A stretch of 64,000 bases of DNA from Amycolatopsis bartoniae (GCF_014191255.1 NZ_JACHWH010000010.1:62001-126000), one strand, 5' to 3'. Numbered from the stretch's first letter, positions 10,058 to 19,613 are shown. The notes: generated by a model from the letters alone, not told the origin. Numbers and translations are program-made.

Positions 10058-10636
10058 ATGCGTAACGCTGGCAAGATCGTGATCGGGGTGGCCGCCGCGC
10101 TCGCCCTCGCTGCCTGCTCCAACAGCCAGGAGCCCTCGTCGGTCCCGCCCGGGGACGGCCCGACCTATCCGGCGCCGAACCCGGCCGGCGTGTCGTCGGC
10201 CGCGCAGCCCTCGGCGCAGCAGCAGCGCGAGTGCACCGTGGACGACGTCAAGGTCACGGGTGCGTTCGGGGCCAAGCCGACCGTCACCATCCCGGACACC
10301 TGCGCCGCGCCGACGAAGCTGCTGACCAAGGACCTCACGCCCGGCACCGGTGCCGCGGCGAAGGCAGGCAGCCAGCTGCAGGTCGACTACGACCTCGTCA
10401 CGTGGTCGGACAAGGTCGACCAGCAGAACTCCTTCGGCACCGGCGGCTTTCCGGTGACCCTCGGTGAGGGCAGCGTGATCCAGGGCTGGGAAGAGGGCCT
10501 GGTGGGCGTCAAGCAGGGCGGGCGCCGGCTGCTGGTCATCCCGCCGGACAAGGGCTACGGCGCGCAGGGCAACCAGTCGATCAAGCCGAACGAGACGCTC
10601 GTGTTCGTGGTCGACGCCGTCAAGGTCACCGGCTGA
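10058..10636 (+). CDS. FKBP-type peptidyl-prolyl isomerase lipoprotein
   Basis: Secreted, lipid-anchored prolyl isomerase likely helping exported proteins fold at the outer face of the membrane. 192 residues: signal peptide with lipobox LAAC (lipidated C20), a Ser/Pro-rich linker to about residue 60, then one FKBP domain (about 85-192). The domain keeps conserved elements such as VIQGWEEGLVGVKQGGRR, IPPDKGYG and TLVFVVD. Start ATG 10058 is eight bases after AAGG; the hexamer TAAGGT at 10045-10050 would also make it a leaderless message. Substrates are unknown. Confidence 0.93.
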   Translation: MRNAGKIVIGVAAALALAACSNSQEPSSVPPGDGPTYPAPNPAGVSSAAQPSAQQQRECTVDDVKVTGAFGAKPTVTIPDTCAAPTKLLTKDLTPGTGAAAKAGSQLQVDYDLVTWSDKVDQQNSFGTGGFPVTLGEGSVIQGWEEGLVGVKQGGRRLLVIPPDKGYGAQGNQSIKPNETLVFVVDAVKVTG

Positions 10637-10641
10637 GTCCC

Positions 10642-11403
10642 GTGCGGCTGCGCGGAGCGGTGGCGGTGGTGACGGGCGCGTCGTCCGGCATCGGCACTGC
10701 CACCGCGCTCCGGCTGCACCAGGCCGGGGCGCGGCTGGTCCTGCACGGCCGGGACACCGCCCGGCTGACGGCGCTCGCCGAGCGCACCGGCGGCAGGGTG
10801 GTGACCGGCGACCTGGCCGACGTCGCGGGGATCCCGGCGCTCGCGGAGGAGATCCGGAGCCGGTTCGGGACCGTCGACGTGCTGGTCAACAACGCCGGCG
10901 TCGGCTGGGCGGGGCGGTTCGGCGAGATGACGGCGCAGGACGTGCGCCGCGTCGTCGACGTGAACCTCACCGCTCCGGTCGAACTGACGCGCGCGCTGCT
11001 GCCTGACCTGCTGGACCGGCCGGCGGCGAGCGTGGTCTTCGTGACCTCGATCGCCGGCCGGACGGCGGTGGCGGGGGAGGCGCTCTACTCGGCGGTCAAG
11101 GCCGGGCTGGACGTGTTCGCGGAGAGCCTGCGCTTCGAGCTGGCGGCGAGCGCGGTGGACATCGGCGTCGTGGTTCCGGGTGTCGTCGACACCGAGTTCT
11201 TCGCCCGGCGCGGGAAGCCGTACGAACGCCGCTCCCCGCGCCCGATCTCCGCCCTGCGGGTGGCTGACGCGGTGGTGCGCGTGGCGGCCGGCGGCCGGGC
11301 CGAGCAGTACGTTCCCCGCTGGCTGCGCTGGCCGGTGCTCGTGCGGGGGATGGTGCCCGGCGTGTACCGTCTGCTGGCGACCCGATTCGGTGGTTCCGGC
11401 TAG
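10642..11403 (+). CDS. Short-chain dehydrogenase/reductase
   Basis: 253 residues, classical SDR fold. The nucleotide motif TGASSGIG is at about residues 12-19, followed by the NNAG motif in VDVLVNNAGVGWAG. The catalytic S-x-Y-x3-K set is present as S-I-A-G...LYSAVK. Starts at GTG 10642, five bases after the lipoprotein stop, so probably co-transcribed with it. The C-terminal part includes a hydrophobic, arginine-rich region (about 215-250). Substrate cannot be told from sequence. Confidence 0.9.
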   Translation: MRLRGAVAVVTGASSGIGTATALRLHQAGARLVLHGRDTARLTALAERTGGRVVTGDLADVAGIPALAEEIRSRFGTVDVLVNNAGVGWAGRFGEMTAQDVRRVVDVNLTAPVELTRALLPDLLDRPAASVVFVTSIAGRTAVAGEALYSAVKAGLDVFAESLRFELAASAVDIGVVVPGVVDTEFFARRGKPYERRSPRPISALRVADAVVRVAAGGRAEQYVPRWLRWPVLVRGMVPGVYRLLATRFGGSG

Positions 11404-11444
11404 TTCGCCGGAATCTTTTCTGCCTGGGGAGCGCTGCACTCGGT

Positions 11445-12422
11445 GTGTTGATCCCGGTCCTGCTCGGCTTCGCGGCCGCGTTCCTGTTCGCCGCCTCCGC
11501 GGCGCTGCAGCGCAGCGCGGTGCTCGTCGTGGCCGACGCCGACACCGAGCACCGGGCGGCCCAGCACCGCGTCCCCATCCTGTGGCTGATCCGCAGGCTC
11601 GTCCGCCAGCGGGTGTGGCTCGCCGGGTGGGCCACGAACCTGCTCGGGTTCCTCAGCCAGGCCACCGCACTGCACTTCGGCTCCATCGCGCTGGTCCAGC
11701 CCCTGCTGGTGACCCAGCTGCTGTTCGCGCTGCCGATGGCGTCGGCGGTGATCCGGCAGTGGCCCTCGGCGCGGGACTGGCTCGCCGCGGTCGCGATCAG
11801 CGGCGGGGTCGCGCTCTTCCTGGCCGTCGAGGGAGCCGCGCCACTGGACGGTTCGCCCGACCGGGGGAGGCTCGTCGTCGCGGTCCTCGTGGCCGCCGCG
11901 GTCGTGGTGGTCCTCGTGCAGCTCGCCCAGGGCCGCGGGCCGCTCGCGCACAGCGCGCTCATCGCCAGCGCCGCCGGCATGTGCTACGCGATCAGCGCGG
12001 CGCTGATGAAGCTCACCACCGACGACCTGCTCGTCCGCGGCGTGCTGGCCACCGCGATCGACTGGCCGGGCTACGCGCTCGCCCTGTCCACCCTCACCGG
12101 CCTGCTGCTGGGCCAGCAGGCATACGGCTCGGGTTCGCTCTCGGCCGCCATCGCGGTCATGTCGATCGTCAACCCGGCCGTCAGCTACGTGCTCGGCATG
12201 CTCGCCTTCCACGCCACGCTGTCCACCGCGCCCGGCCCGCTCGCCGCGTCGGCGGGTGCCGCGGTGCTGCTGGTGGCGGGGGTCTTCGGGCTCGCGCACT
12301 CGCCCACCGTGCAACGGGAGACGACCCGGACCGCAACACACGGCGTTTACCCCGGCGCCGGTACCGTGCCCGGCAAAGTTGCGACCTCCCCGCCGCCGCC
12401 GGACACTTGGGCACAGGAGTGA
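11445..12422 (+). CDS. DMT-superfamily (EamA-like) membrane transporter
   Basis: 325 residues with about nine to ten hydrophobic segments and two EamA-like halves; substrate unknown. The first half contains the conserved-looking stretch around LSQATALHFGSIALVQPLLVT, and the second half the region YGSGSLSAAIAVMSIVNPAVSY. A hydrophilic C-terminal tail of about 40 residues follows the last helix. Starts at GTG 11445, with GGGGAG about 14 bases upstream. Ten bases separate it from the next membrane-protein gene, suggesting co-transcription. Confidence 0.8.
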   Translation: MLIPVLLGFAAAFLFAASAALQRSAVLVVADADTEHRAAQHRVPILWLIRRLVRQRVWLAGWATNLLGFLSQATALHFGSIALVQPLLVTQLLFALPMASAVIRQWPSARDWLAAVAISGGVALFLAVEGAAPLDGSPDRGRLVVAVLVAAAVVVVLVQLAQGRGPLAHSALIASAAGMCYAISAALMKLTTDDLLVRGVLATAIDWPGYALALSTLTGLLLGQQAYGSGSLSAAIAVMSIVNPAVSYVLGMLAFHATLSTAPGPLAASAGAAVLLVAGVFGLAHSPTVQRETTRTATHGVYPGAGTVPGKVATSPPPPDTWAQE

Positions 12423-12431
12423 TCTGAACCC

Positions 12432-13121
12432 GTGAAGCACGCACCCGCGCATCCCGAGCGCCACCTGGTGATCGAGATCCCGCACCTGAGGAGCACCCTG
12501 GCGCGGGCGCTCGTTCTCGCCCTCGAGACCGTCGTCGTCCCGAGCGTGCTGCTGGCCGTCCTGCTGCACTTCGCCGGGCTCGTGCCCGCGCTGTGCGCCG
12601 TGCTGGGCTGGTCGGTGTTCGTGATCGGCGCCCGCAGGCTGCTGCGCCGGGACCTGCCCCGGACCCTGCTGCTGTGCACCGGGATGCTCGTCAGCCGCGC
12701 CTGCGTCGCGCTCATCACCTCCAGCGCCGTCGTGTACGTGCTGCAGCCCGCGCTCGGCTCGGTGCTGATGTTCCTGGTCTTCGTGGGCAGCGCGATCATG
12801 GGCCGCCCCATCACCGCCCGGCTGGCCCGCGACTTCGTGCGGCTGCCCGCCGAGCTGTTCGCGCACCGCACGGTGAACCGGGTGTTCGTCGAGGTGGCGC
12901 TGCTGTGGGGTGGTTCACGGCTGATCGACGCCGCGATGACCATCGGCTTCCTGCACTGGGGCGTCGAGGCCGGGCTGTTCTCGCGCGGCGTGCTCAGCGG
13001 CCTGCTCACGGCGCTGACCATCGCGGTGTGCGCGGGCCACGGCTGGCGCAAGCTGCGCCGCGTGCCCGGGCTGACGCTGCGGATGGGCTGGCGTTCCCCG
13101 GCCGCGCCCGCCGCCGGCTGA
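12432..13121 (+). CDS. VC0807-like multispanning membrane protein
   Basis: 229 residues with five to six predicted transmembrane segments. Resembles the VC0807 family of conserved membrane proteins (the short AIMGRPIT motif after the fourth helix is typical); no biochemical role is known for the family. Starts at GTG 12432, ten bases after the upstream transporter gene, with AGGAG upstream. Function is not assigned. Confidence 0.7.
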   Translation: MKHAPAHPERHLVIEIPHLRSTLARALVLALETVVVPSVLLAVLLHFAGLVPALCAVLGWSVFVIGARRLLRRDLPRTLLLCTGMLVSRACVALITSSAVVYVLQPALGSVLMFLVFVGSAIMGRPITARLARDFVRLPAELFAHRTVNRVFVEVALLWGGSRLIDAAMTIGFLHWGVEAGLFSRGVLSGLLTALTIAVCAGHGWRKLRRVPGLTLRMGWRSPAAPAAG

Positions 13122-13160
13122 CCGAGCGCCGCCCCGCGCTCCCGTGCTATATCACGGAGT

Positions 13161-15155
13161 GTGCTCACAGCCGGGTCGTCAACCAACTCCTCGTTAACAG
13201 TCGGGTACCGCCAGGAAGCCGTCACGCGGCCGCGCTGGTGGGGTGAGCTCCTCGCCGGGCTCGCGCTGTTCGCGGTCTACCTGCTGATCGAGGCGAAACC
13301 GCTGCCCTCTCGCGAGGTGCGGGCGCTGGACAACGGCGACGCAATCCTGGGCTTCGAGCGCTTCCTGCACCTGGACTTCGAGCTGCCGCTCAACCGGTGG
13401 CTGGCCGGGCAGGACTGGCTGCGCACCGCGGCGAACTACGAGTACGCGGTCACCTACATCGCCAGCGCGCTGATCCTGCTGGTGTGGGTCTACGCCCGCC
13501 ACCCCGGTCACTACCGGCAGGTGCGCAACTCCTTCGCCTGGGTGAACCTGCTCGCGCTGGCCTGCTTCTGGCTGTTTCCCGTCGCGCCGCCCCGGATGCT
13601 CGACGGCGCGGGCTTCGTCGACACCGTGCGCCTGGGCCACACGTGGGGCTCGTGGGGATCGCCGATGGTCGAGAACGCGAACCAGCTCGCCGCGATGCCG
13701 TCGCTGCACGTGGGCTGGGCGCTGTGGGTGTCGGTGGTGCTCGCCCGGATCTCCGGCGGCCGCCTGGTGCAGGTGGTCAGCGCGGTGCACGTGCTCGTGA
13801 CGCTCGCGGTGATCCTCGCGACGGGCAACCACTACTGGCTCGACGCGGCCGGTGCTGTCGTCGTGGTGGTGGCTGCTGTCATGATCGCGGACGTGGCGAG
13901 ACGAGACAGCGACCGCATCCCCGCGTCCGACGCGTTCTTCCTGCACGTCGAGAGCCCGCAAGCGCCGCAGCACGTCGGCGGGCTCATCCTGCTCGACACC
14001 TCCCGGGCGGGCACGGTGCCCACGCACGAGCTGGCGGTGGCGACCATCACCGCGAAGCTCGCGCAGCGCCCGGAGTTCCGCAAGAAGCTCGCACCGCCGA
14101 CCCGCTGGCGGCCGTGGCGCTGGGTCGAGGCGGCGAGCCTCGACTGGTCCTGGCACGTGCCGGTGTTCGACCTGAGCCGCGACGGGCGCCCCGGCGGCAT
14201 GTCCGCGTTGCACGCGCTGGTCGCCGAGCTGGCCGGGCAGCAGCTGCCGCGCGACCGGCCGCTGTGGCGGTTCTGCGTGGTGACCGGCGTAGAGGAGGAT
14301 GTCGCCGCCGTCGTCTCGCTGGTGCACCACTCGGTCGCCGACGGCATCGGCACGATCAACCTGATGCTCGACGTGTTCGACTCGCCGGACCTGACCTCCG
14401 CGCTGGGCGAGGTCAAGCGGCCGGGGCGGCTCAAGCAGCTGGCCGGCGGCATCGCGGGGATCGCGCAGCTGGCGACCGACGCGCGGCCGGAGGGGCGGCT
14501 GGTCACGTCGGACTCCTCCGCGCGCGAGTTCGGCAGCCTGAAGCTCGACCTGGAGGAGGTCCGGGGGCTCGCGCGGCGGCGCGGGGCCCGGGTGACCGAC
14601 GTGCTGCTGGCCGGGACCGCGTCGGCGTTGCGGCGGGTCGCGAAGGGGCCGCTGCCGTCGAAGCTGCTGGCGTCGGTGCCGCTGATGGCGGCCGAGCCGC
14701 GGGCGGGCATGGCGGGCAACGTGACGGCCGCGGTGATGGTCGAGGTGCCGATGGGGGAGATGCCGGAGACCGAGCGCCTCGCGGCGGTCGCGAAGGCGAG
14801 CTCCCGGCTGCGCGGCGGCACGCGGGCGATCGCGTCGCGGTTCGTGCAGCACACGGTGGCGAACCTGATGCCGCCGTGGTTCCACGCGTGGTTCGCGCGC
14901 ACCGTCTACGGCGGCCGGTTCTTCCACGGCACGGTGTCGAACATGCCGGGTGCGACGTGGCAGGTGAACTTCGGCGGCTATCCGCTGATCACGGCGTTCC
15001 CGATCATCCCGATCGCGCCGGGGACGCCGTTCGTGGTGGGTGTGCTGGGCTGGTACGGCTCGTTCTCGATGACGGTGGCCACCGACCCGGCGTTCGTCCC
15101 CGACGCCGGCGAGTTCCTCGACGAGTTCCGCAAGACCCTCGACGAGTACGCGTGA
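13161..15155 (+). CDS. Fused PAP2-like phosphatase / wax-ester synthase-DGAT-type acyltransferase
   Basis: 664 residues with two enzyme domains. Residues about 25-245 form a multi-helix PAP2/Aur1-like domain with SLHVGWALW (H183) and NHYWLD (H224), the two histidine motifs of lipid-phosphate phosphatases or inositol-phosphoryl transferases. Residues about 255-664 form a WS/DGAT O-acyltransferase with the catalytic HHSVADG (H389, H390, D394). The combination suggests sequential dephosphorylation and acylation of a lipid, for example phosphatidate to diacylglycerol to triacylglycerol, but the substrate is an inference. GTG 13161 has GGAG only one base upstream; TATATC at 13148-13153 hints at a leaderless start. 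Converges with the PucR-type gene, one base apart. Confidence 0.85.
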   Translation: MLTAGSSTNSSLTVGYRQEAVTRPRWWGELLAGLALFAVYLLIEAKPLPSREVRALDNGDAILGFERFLHLDFELPLNRWLAGQDWLRTAANYEYAVTYIASALILLVWVYARHPGHYRQVRNSFAWVNLLALACFWLFPVAPPRMLDGAGFVDTVRLGHTWGSWGSPMVENANQLAAMPSLHVGWALWVSVVLARISGGRLVQVVSAVHVLVTLAVILATGNHYWLDAAGAVVVVVAAVMIADVARRDSDRIPASDAFFLHVESPQAPQHVGGLILLDTSRAGTVPTHELAVATITAKLAQRPEFRKKLAPPTRWRPWRWVEAASLDWSWHVPVFDLSRDGRPGGMSALHALVAELAGQQLPRDRPLWRFCVVTGVEEDVAAVVSLVHHSVADGIGTINLMLDVFDSPDLTSALGEVKRPGRLKQLAGGIAGIAQLATDARPEGRLVTSDSSAREFGSLKLDLEEVRGLARRRGARVTDVLLAGTASALRRVAKGPLPSKLLASVPLMAAEPRAGMAGNVTAAVMVEVPMGEMPETERLAAVAKASSRLRGGTRAIASRFVQHTVANLMPPWFHAWFARTVYGGRFFHGTVSNMPGATWQVNFGGYPLITAFPIIPIAPGTPFVVGVLGWYGSFSMTVATDPAFVPDAGEFLDEFRKTLDEYA

Positions 15156-15156
15156 G

Positions 15157-16371
15157 CTAGTTCCGCTCGGGGATGCCCCAGGCCAGGGCGAGGGTGAGGC
15201 GGCGGCGGTTGTCCGGCTCGTCCAGGCTCTCGCCGAACAGCTCCCGCAGCTGGGTGAGCCGGTAGCGGACGGTCTGCGGGTGGATGTGCAGCTCCTCGGC
15301 CACCGCGCGCCGGTCGCCGAGGTGGCGCAGCCACGACGCGAGGGTCTCGCACAGCCGCTGCCGGGTCACCGGGCCGAGCTCGTCGAGCGGGGCCAGGCAC
15401 TGCGTGCGGAACGCGTCGAGCAGCCGCGCGTCGCGGTGCACGATGATGGAGTCCAGGTGCTCGTCGACGAACACCGGGTCGTCCTCCAGCACGTGCGTGC
15501 GCCGCAGCTGCACGGCCACCTCGGCGACCCGCATGCTCGCCGGCAGGTGTTCCAGCGCTACGGCGTGCCCCACGACGGCGCCCGCGCCGCGCAGCGCCGA
15601 CGCGAGGCGCTCGCGCCGTTGCGGGCCGTCGGGGTCGGGGACGATCGCGCCCACCAGCCGCTGCCGCCGCACGTGCAGGCACGACTGGTCCAGCCGGGCC
15701 AGCAGCGCCACGCCGACGGGGTTGTCGGGCTCGACGAGCACCACCGCCGCCTCGCGGGGCAGCGGCCAGTCCACGCGCGCCGCGGCCGCCCGGACGGCGT
15801 TGGAGTCCGATCGGTCGGACAGCAGCATGTTGCCCAGCTCGTCGCGCAGCCGCTCCCGCGCGGCGGCGGCCTCGGACTGCTCCAGCACGTAGCCGCGGGC
15901 CGACGCCGAGGAGAGCTGGTCGATGAAGATGAAGACCGCCTCCGCGAGGGAGGCGAACACATCGGACGGGACACCCACCTCCAGCGCCACCTCGGCCACG
16001 TGGTGCCACGCGACACGGGCGCCGATCTGGTAGGCCGACAGCAGGCTGGTCAGGTCCCGGCCCTGCTGCCACTGCGCGCGGCCGATCTCCTCGAACAGCG
16101 GCTGCTCGCTCAGCTGCTCGGGCGGCGGGTCCGACACGCCCGGGAGTTCGGTGATGTCCCATTTCGCCATTTTCATCAGACGGTGCAGGAACATGTTCGC
16201 CGAGACGAGGACCTCGTCCCGTTCCGTGACGATGAAGTCGGCGTAGTCCGGCCAGTCGTGGCTCAGCAGACGGGTGACGTCGTCGAGCATCCGGGGCAGT
16301 CGTTCGGCGGTCGCGGCCGCGAGTTCCTCCAGTTTCGCGTCCGCTGGGTCAGCTCTTCTGCCTACTTCCAC
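15157..16371 (-). CDS. PucR-type helix-turn-helix regulator
   Basis: 404 residues. The C-terminal 60 residues carry the PucR-family HTH (about 345-395), centred on VAEELHIHPQTVRYRLTQL. The middle is a GGDEF-like, non-catalytic CdaR/PucR domain, and the N-terminal 150 residues are a helical RsbT co-antagonist-like sensor region. Start taken as GTG 16371, six bases after GGAGG; a TTG at 16377 abuts that site and is less likely. Divergent from the hopanoid operon across 133 bases, so it may control hpnC or itself. No ligand can be read from sequence. Confidence 0.88.
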   Translation of the reverse strand: MEVGRRADPADAKLEELAAATAERLPRMLDDVTRLLSHDWPDYADFIVTERDEVLVSANMFLHRLMKMAKWDITELPGVSDPPPEQLSEQPLFEEIGRAQWQQGRDLTSLLSAYQIGARVAWHHVAEVALEVGVPSDVFASLAEAVFIFIDQLSSASARGYVLEQSEAAAARERLRDELGNMLLSDRSDSNAVRAAAARVDWPLPREAAVVLVEPDNPVGVALLARLDQSCLHVRRQRLVGAIVPDPDGPQRRERLASALRGAGAVVGHAVALEHLPASMRVAEVAVQLRRTHVLEDDPVFVDEHLDSIIVHRDARLLDAFRTQCLAPLDELGPVTRQRLCETLASWLRHLGDRRAVAEELHIHPQTVRYRLTQLRELFGESLDEPDNRRRLTLALAWGIPERN

Positions 16372-16504
16372 CGGCAACCTCCACCCTTACGTCTCAATCC
16401 ATCCTTCGAACGGGTTAAGACTGTCCGCTCGTGACAACCCGGCCTTCCCGGAATTTGTTTCCTGTGCGAAGAACCTCGGCCCCTCCCCGATGGATTATGG
16501 GCCG
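16372..16504. promoter_or_regulatory. Divergent PucR-type regulator / hpnC promoter region
   Basis: 133 bases between divergent starts. On the plus strand the hexamer GATTAT at 16493-16498 stands exactly six bases before the hpnC ATG, the spacing of a leaderless actinobacterial promoter, and no ribosome site precedes hpnC. On the minus strand GGAGG (16382-16378) serves the regulator. No clear operator palindrome was seen. Confidence 0.45.
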
Positions 16505-17395
16505 ATGACATCAGCACCTCCAGGTTCCGACACGGTCGGCGACCCCGTGCTGCCTCCGCAGCCACCGGGCCGGGTGGCTGAGCTGGACCGGAAGCGCGGC
16601 GCGGAGAACTTCCCGGTCGCGCTCCGGATACTGCCGCGTGCGCTCCGCCGCGACCTGACCGCGCTCTACGACGTCGCGCGGGTGATCGACGACCTCGGCG
16701 ACGAGTACGAAGGCGACCGGATCGCGGCCCTGACCTCGTTCCGGAAGGACCTCGCGCGCGCCTGGCAGGGCGAACCCGAGGAGCCGGTGCTGCGCCGCCT
16801 CGTCCCGACGATCCGGGCACGTGATCTCGACCACGAGCCGTTCGACCGGCTCCTGCGGGCCAACCTGCAGGACCAGGAGGTCACCCGCTACGCCACGCAG
16901 GCCGACCTCGCGCGGTACTGCACCCTGTCGGCCGACCCGGTCGGGCGGATCGTGCTGCGGATCTTCGGGGTGCGCTCCACCGAGGCCGAGCGCCTGTCGG
17001 ACCTGGTGTGCACGGCGCTGCAGCTGATCGAGCACTGCCAGGACGTCGCGGAGGACCGGCGGGCGGGCCGGATCTACCTGCCGCGGGAGGACCTCGACGC
17101 GTTCGGCGTCACCGAAACCGACCTCGACGCCGACCGGGCGAACGTCGCCGTGCGGCGCTGCGTGGCCGCCCAGGTGCAGAAAGCACTCGATCAGTTGACC
17201 GAAGGTGCGGCGCTGGTCGGGCTGCTGCAAGGTTGGGCGCGCCTGGCCATCGCCGGATACGTCGCCGGTGGCCTCGCGACCGTCGACGCGCTCCGCCGCG
17301 CGAACTGGGACGTCCTCGCGGCGACACCCCGGCCACGCAAGCGGGACGTGCTGATCCACCTTTCGAAGCTGCTGGTGCGGGGAGGCCGCCGTTGA
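16505..17395 (+). CDS. hpnC: Hydroxysqualene synthase HpnC
   Basis: Squalene/phytoene-synthase fold enzyme that converts presqualene diphosphate to hydroxysqualene in the three-enzyme bacterial route to squalene. 296 residues from ATG 16505; an in-frame ATG at 16490 is also possible. Asp-rich motifs are IDDLGDEYEGD (about 60-70) and the second, CQDVAEDRRAGRIYLP. First gene of the hopanoid operon. Its stop overlaps the hpnD start by four bases. Identification rests on family motifs and on order with hpnD and hpnE. Confidence 0.94.
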   Translation: MTSAPPGSDTVGDPVLPPQPPGRVAELDRKRGAENFPVALRILPRALRRDLTALYDVARVIDDLGDEYEGDRIAALTSFRKDLARAWQGEPEEPVLRRLVPTIRARDLDHEPFDRLLRANLQDQEVTRYATQADLARYCTLSADPVGRIVLRIFGVRSTEAERLSDLVCTALQLIEHCQDVAEDRRAGRIYLPREDLDAFGVTETDLDADRANVAVRRCVAAQVQKALDQLTEGAALVGLLQGWARLAIAGYVAGGLATVDALRRANWDVLAATPRPRKRDVLIHLSKLLVRGGRR

Positions 17396-18249
17396 CCGAG
17401 ATCGATGCCGCCTATGCGGAGTGCGCGCGGATCACGAGGACCGAGGCCCGCAACTTCTACTACGGGATCCGCCTGCTGACCCGCGGCCGCCGCGCGGCGC
17501 TCTGCGCGGTGTACGCGCTGGCCCGGCGGGTGGACGACATCGGCGACGGCGACCTGCCGATCGAGGAGAAGGCGGTCCGGCTGGAGGAGGTCCGCAAGTC
17601 GCTGGCCACCCTCGACACCGCGACCGACCCGGTGCTGGTCGCGGTGGCCGACGCCGCGAAGCGCTACCCGGTCCCACTCGGCGCCTTCGACGAGCTGCTC
17701 GACGGGGTCTGGATGGACATCGAGGGCCGCAGCTACGCCACCTTCGAGGACCTGACCGAGTACTGCCGGTGCGTCGCGGGCTCGATCGGGCGGCTGTGCC
17801 TCGGGGTGTTCGGCAGCAGGCCGCACCCGGACGCCGCCCGCTACGCCGACTCCCTCGGCATCGCGCTGCAGCAGACGAACATCCTGCGCGACATCCGCGA
17901 GGACCTCACCAACGGCCGGGTGTACCTGCCGCAGCAGGAGCTGGACGCGTTCGGCGTCGAGCTGAAGCTGGACGAGCAGGGCAGGCTGGCCGACCCGGAC
18001 GGGGGCCTGACCGCGCTGATCCGGCACAGCGCCGCCCGTGCGCGCGAGTGGTACGCCGACGGCCTGCGCCTGGCGCCGCTGCTCGACCGCCGCAGCGGCG
18101 CGTGCTGCCTCGCCATGGCGGGCATCTACCGGCAGCTGCTCGAACGCATCAACGAGCGGCCGTCCCTCGTGTTCGATCGCCGGCTTTCGCTGTCCGGCCG
18201 GGAGAAGCTGGGAGTGGCGGCGCGGGCGCTGTCGGGGCGGCTGTCGTGA
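17392..18249 (+). CDS. hpnD: Presqualene diphosphate synthase HpnD
   Basis: Condenses two farnesyl diphosphates to presqualene diphosphate. 285 residues with both Asp-rich substrate motifs: VDDIGDGD (about 45-52) and LRDIREDLTNGRVYLP. Starts at TTG 17392 inside the hpnC stop, five bases after GGGGAGG. Its own stop overlaps the hpnE GTG (GTGA). HpnC and HpnD are paralogues; the order and the QQTNILRD motif fit HpnD here. Confidence 0.94.
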   Translation: MTEIDAAYAECARITRTEARNFYYGIRLLTRGRRAALCAVYALARRVDDIGDGDLPIEEKAVRLEEVRKSLATLDTATDPVLVAVADAAKRYPVPLGAFDELLDGVWMDIEGRSYATFEDLTEYCRCVAGSIGRLCLGVFGSRPHPDAARYADSLGIALQQTNILRDIREDLTNGRVYLPQQELDAFGVELKLDEQGRLADPDGGLTALIRHSAARAREWYADGLRLAPLLDRRSGACCLAMAGIYRQLLERINERPSLVFDRRLSLSGREKLGVAARALSGRLS

Positions 18250-19613
18250 CCATCAGGGTGGCCGTGCTGGGCGGCGGTCTCGCCGGCATCACCGCGGCCC
18301 TGCGCTGCGCGGACGCCGGTCTCGACGTCACCCTGCTGGAGTCGAAGGGGCACCTCGGCGGGCTGACGCACTCGTTCCGCCGCGGCGAGCTGGACGTGGA
18401 CAACGGCCAGCACGTGTTCCTCCGCTGCTGCACGTCCTACGTGGAGCTGCTGCGCCGGCTCGGGGTGCTGGACAAGGTGTTCCTGCAGCCCAGGCTCGCC
18501 ATCCAGGTCCGCTCACCGCGACTGCGGGAACCGGTGTGGCTGCGCCGCAACGGGTTGCCCGCGCCGCTGCACCTGGCCGACTCCGTGCTGAAGTACAAGC
18601 CGCTGCCGGTGGCCGACCGGCTCAAGTTCGCGAGCGCGGCGTTCGCGCTGAAGGGCGTGGACCGGGACTCGGCCGCGGCCGACGCGCAGTCCTTCGGGGA
18701 CTGGCTGCGCCGGCACGGCCAGAGCGACGCGGCCATCGGGAAGCTGTGGGACCTGGTGGGCATCGCGACGCTCAACGCGCCCGCCACCGGCGCTTCGCTC
18801 GCACTGGCCGCGACGGTGTTCCAGGTCGGGCTGCTCACCGACGCCGCGGCCGCCGACATCGGCTGGTCGAAGGTGCCGCTGCGCGAGCTGCACGGCGAAC
18901 CGGCCAAGGCGCGGCTGACCGAGGCGGGCGCGCAGGTGCTGCTCGGCACCAAGGCCACCGCTCTCACCCGGGTCGAGGGCGGCTGGCGGATCACGGCGGG
19001 GGAGACGGAGTTCGTCGCCGACCGCGTGGTGCTCGCCGTGCCGCCGGAAGTGGCCGAGCGGCTGCTGCCACCCGGAAGCGTGCGGCTGCCCGAGGGGTGG
19101 GCGCGGCGCCTCGGCAGCTCGCCGATCGTCAACGCTCATCTCGTCCTCGACCGGAAGGTGCTGGACCAGCCGTTCTTCGCCGCCGTCGACTCCCCGCTGC
19201 AGTGGGTGTTCGACCGCACCACGCAGTCCGGTGTGGACGGTGGCCAGTGCCTGGCCGTCTCGCTGTCCGCGGCCGACGACCTGATCGACGTGCCGGTGCG
19301 GGAGATCCGGGAGCGGATCCTGCCCGAGCTGCGGCGGGTGCTGCCCGCGGCGGCGACCGCCCACGTGCGCGACTTCTTCGTCACCCGCGAGCGGCACGCG
19401 ACCTTCCGTCCCACGCCCGGCACCGCGGCCCTGCGCCCGCAGACCCGGACGGCGGCGGATGGGATCGTGCTCGCCGGGGCGTGGACCGCCACCGGGTGGC
19501 CCGCGACGATGGAAGGCGCGGTGCGCAGCGGCGACGCCGCGGCCCGTGCCCTGCTCACCCCAGGACCCGCCCTCGACGAACCGACTTCGCCCGAAGGTAA
19601 GGACATCCGATGA
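18246..19613 (+). CDS. hpnE: Hydroxysqualene dehydroxylase HpnE
   Basis: FAD-dependent amine-oxidase/phytoene-desaturase-like enzyme that removes the hydroxyl of hydroxysqualene to give squalene. 455 residues. The N-terminal dinucleotide motif is VLGGGLAGITAA (residues 6-17), followed by an acidic residue in LLESKGHLGG. The C-terminal FAD signature covers VLAGAWTATGWPATMEGAVRSG. Starts at GTG 18246 in a four-base overlap with hpnD and overlaps the polyprenyl synthase start by four bases. Confidence 0.93.
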   Translation: MTIRVAVLGGGLAGITAALRCADAGLDVTLLESKGHLGGLTHSFRRGELDVDNGQHVFLRCCTSYVELLRRLGVLDKVFLQPRLAIQVRSPRLREPVWLRRNGLPAPLHLADSVLKYKPLPVADRLKFASAAFALKGVDRDSAAADAQSFGDWLRRHGQSDAAIGKLWDLVGIATLNAPATGASLALAATVFQVGLLTDAAAADIGWSKVPLRELHGEPAKARLTEAGAQVLLGTKATALTRVEGGWRITAGETEFVADRVVLAVPPEVAERLLPPGSVRLPEGWARRLGSSPIVNAHLVLDRKVLDQPFFAAVDSPLQWVFDRTTQSGVDGGQCLAVSLSAADDLIDVPVREIRERILPELRRVLPAAATAHVRDFFVTRERHATFRPTPGTAALRPQTRTAADGIVLAGAWTATGWPATMEGAVRSGDAAARALLTPGPALDEPTSPEGKDIR

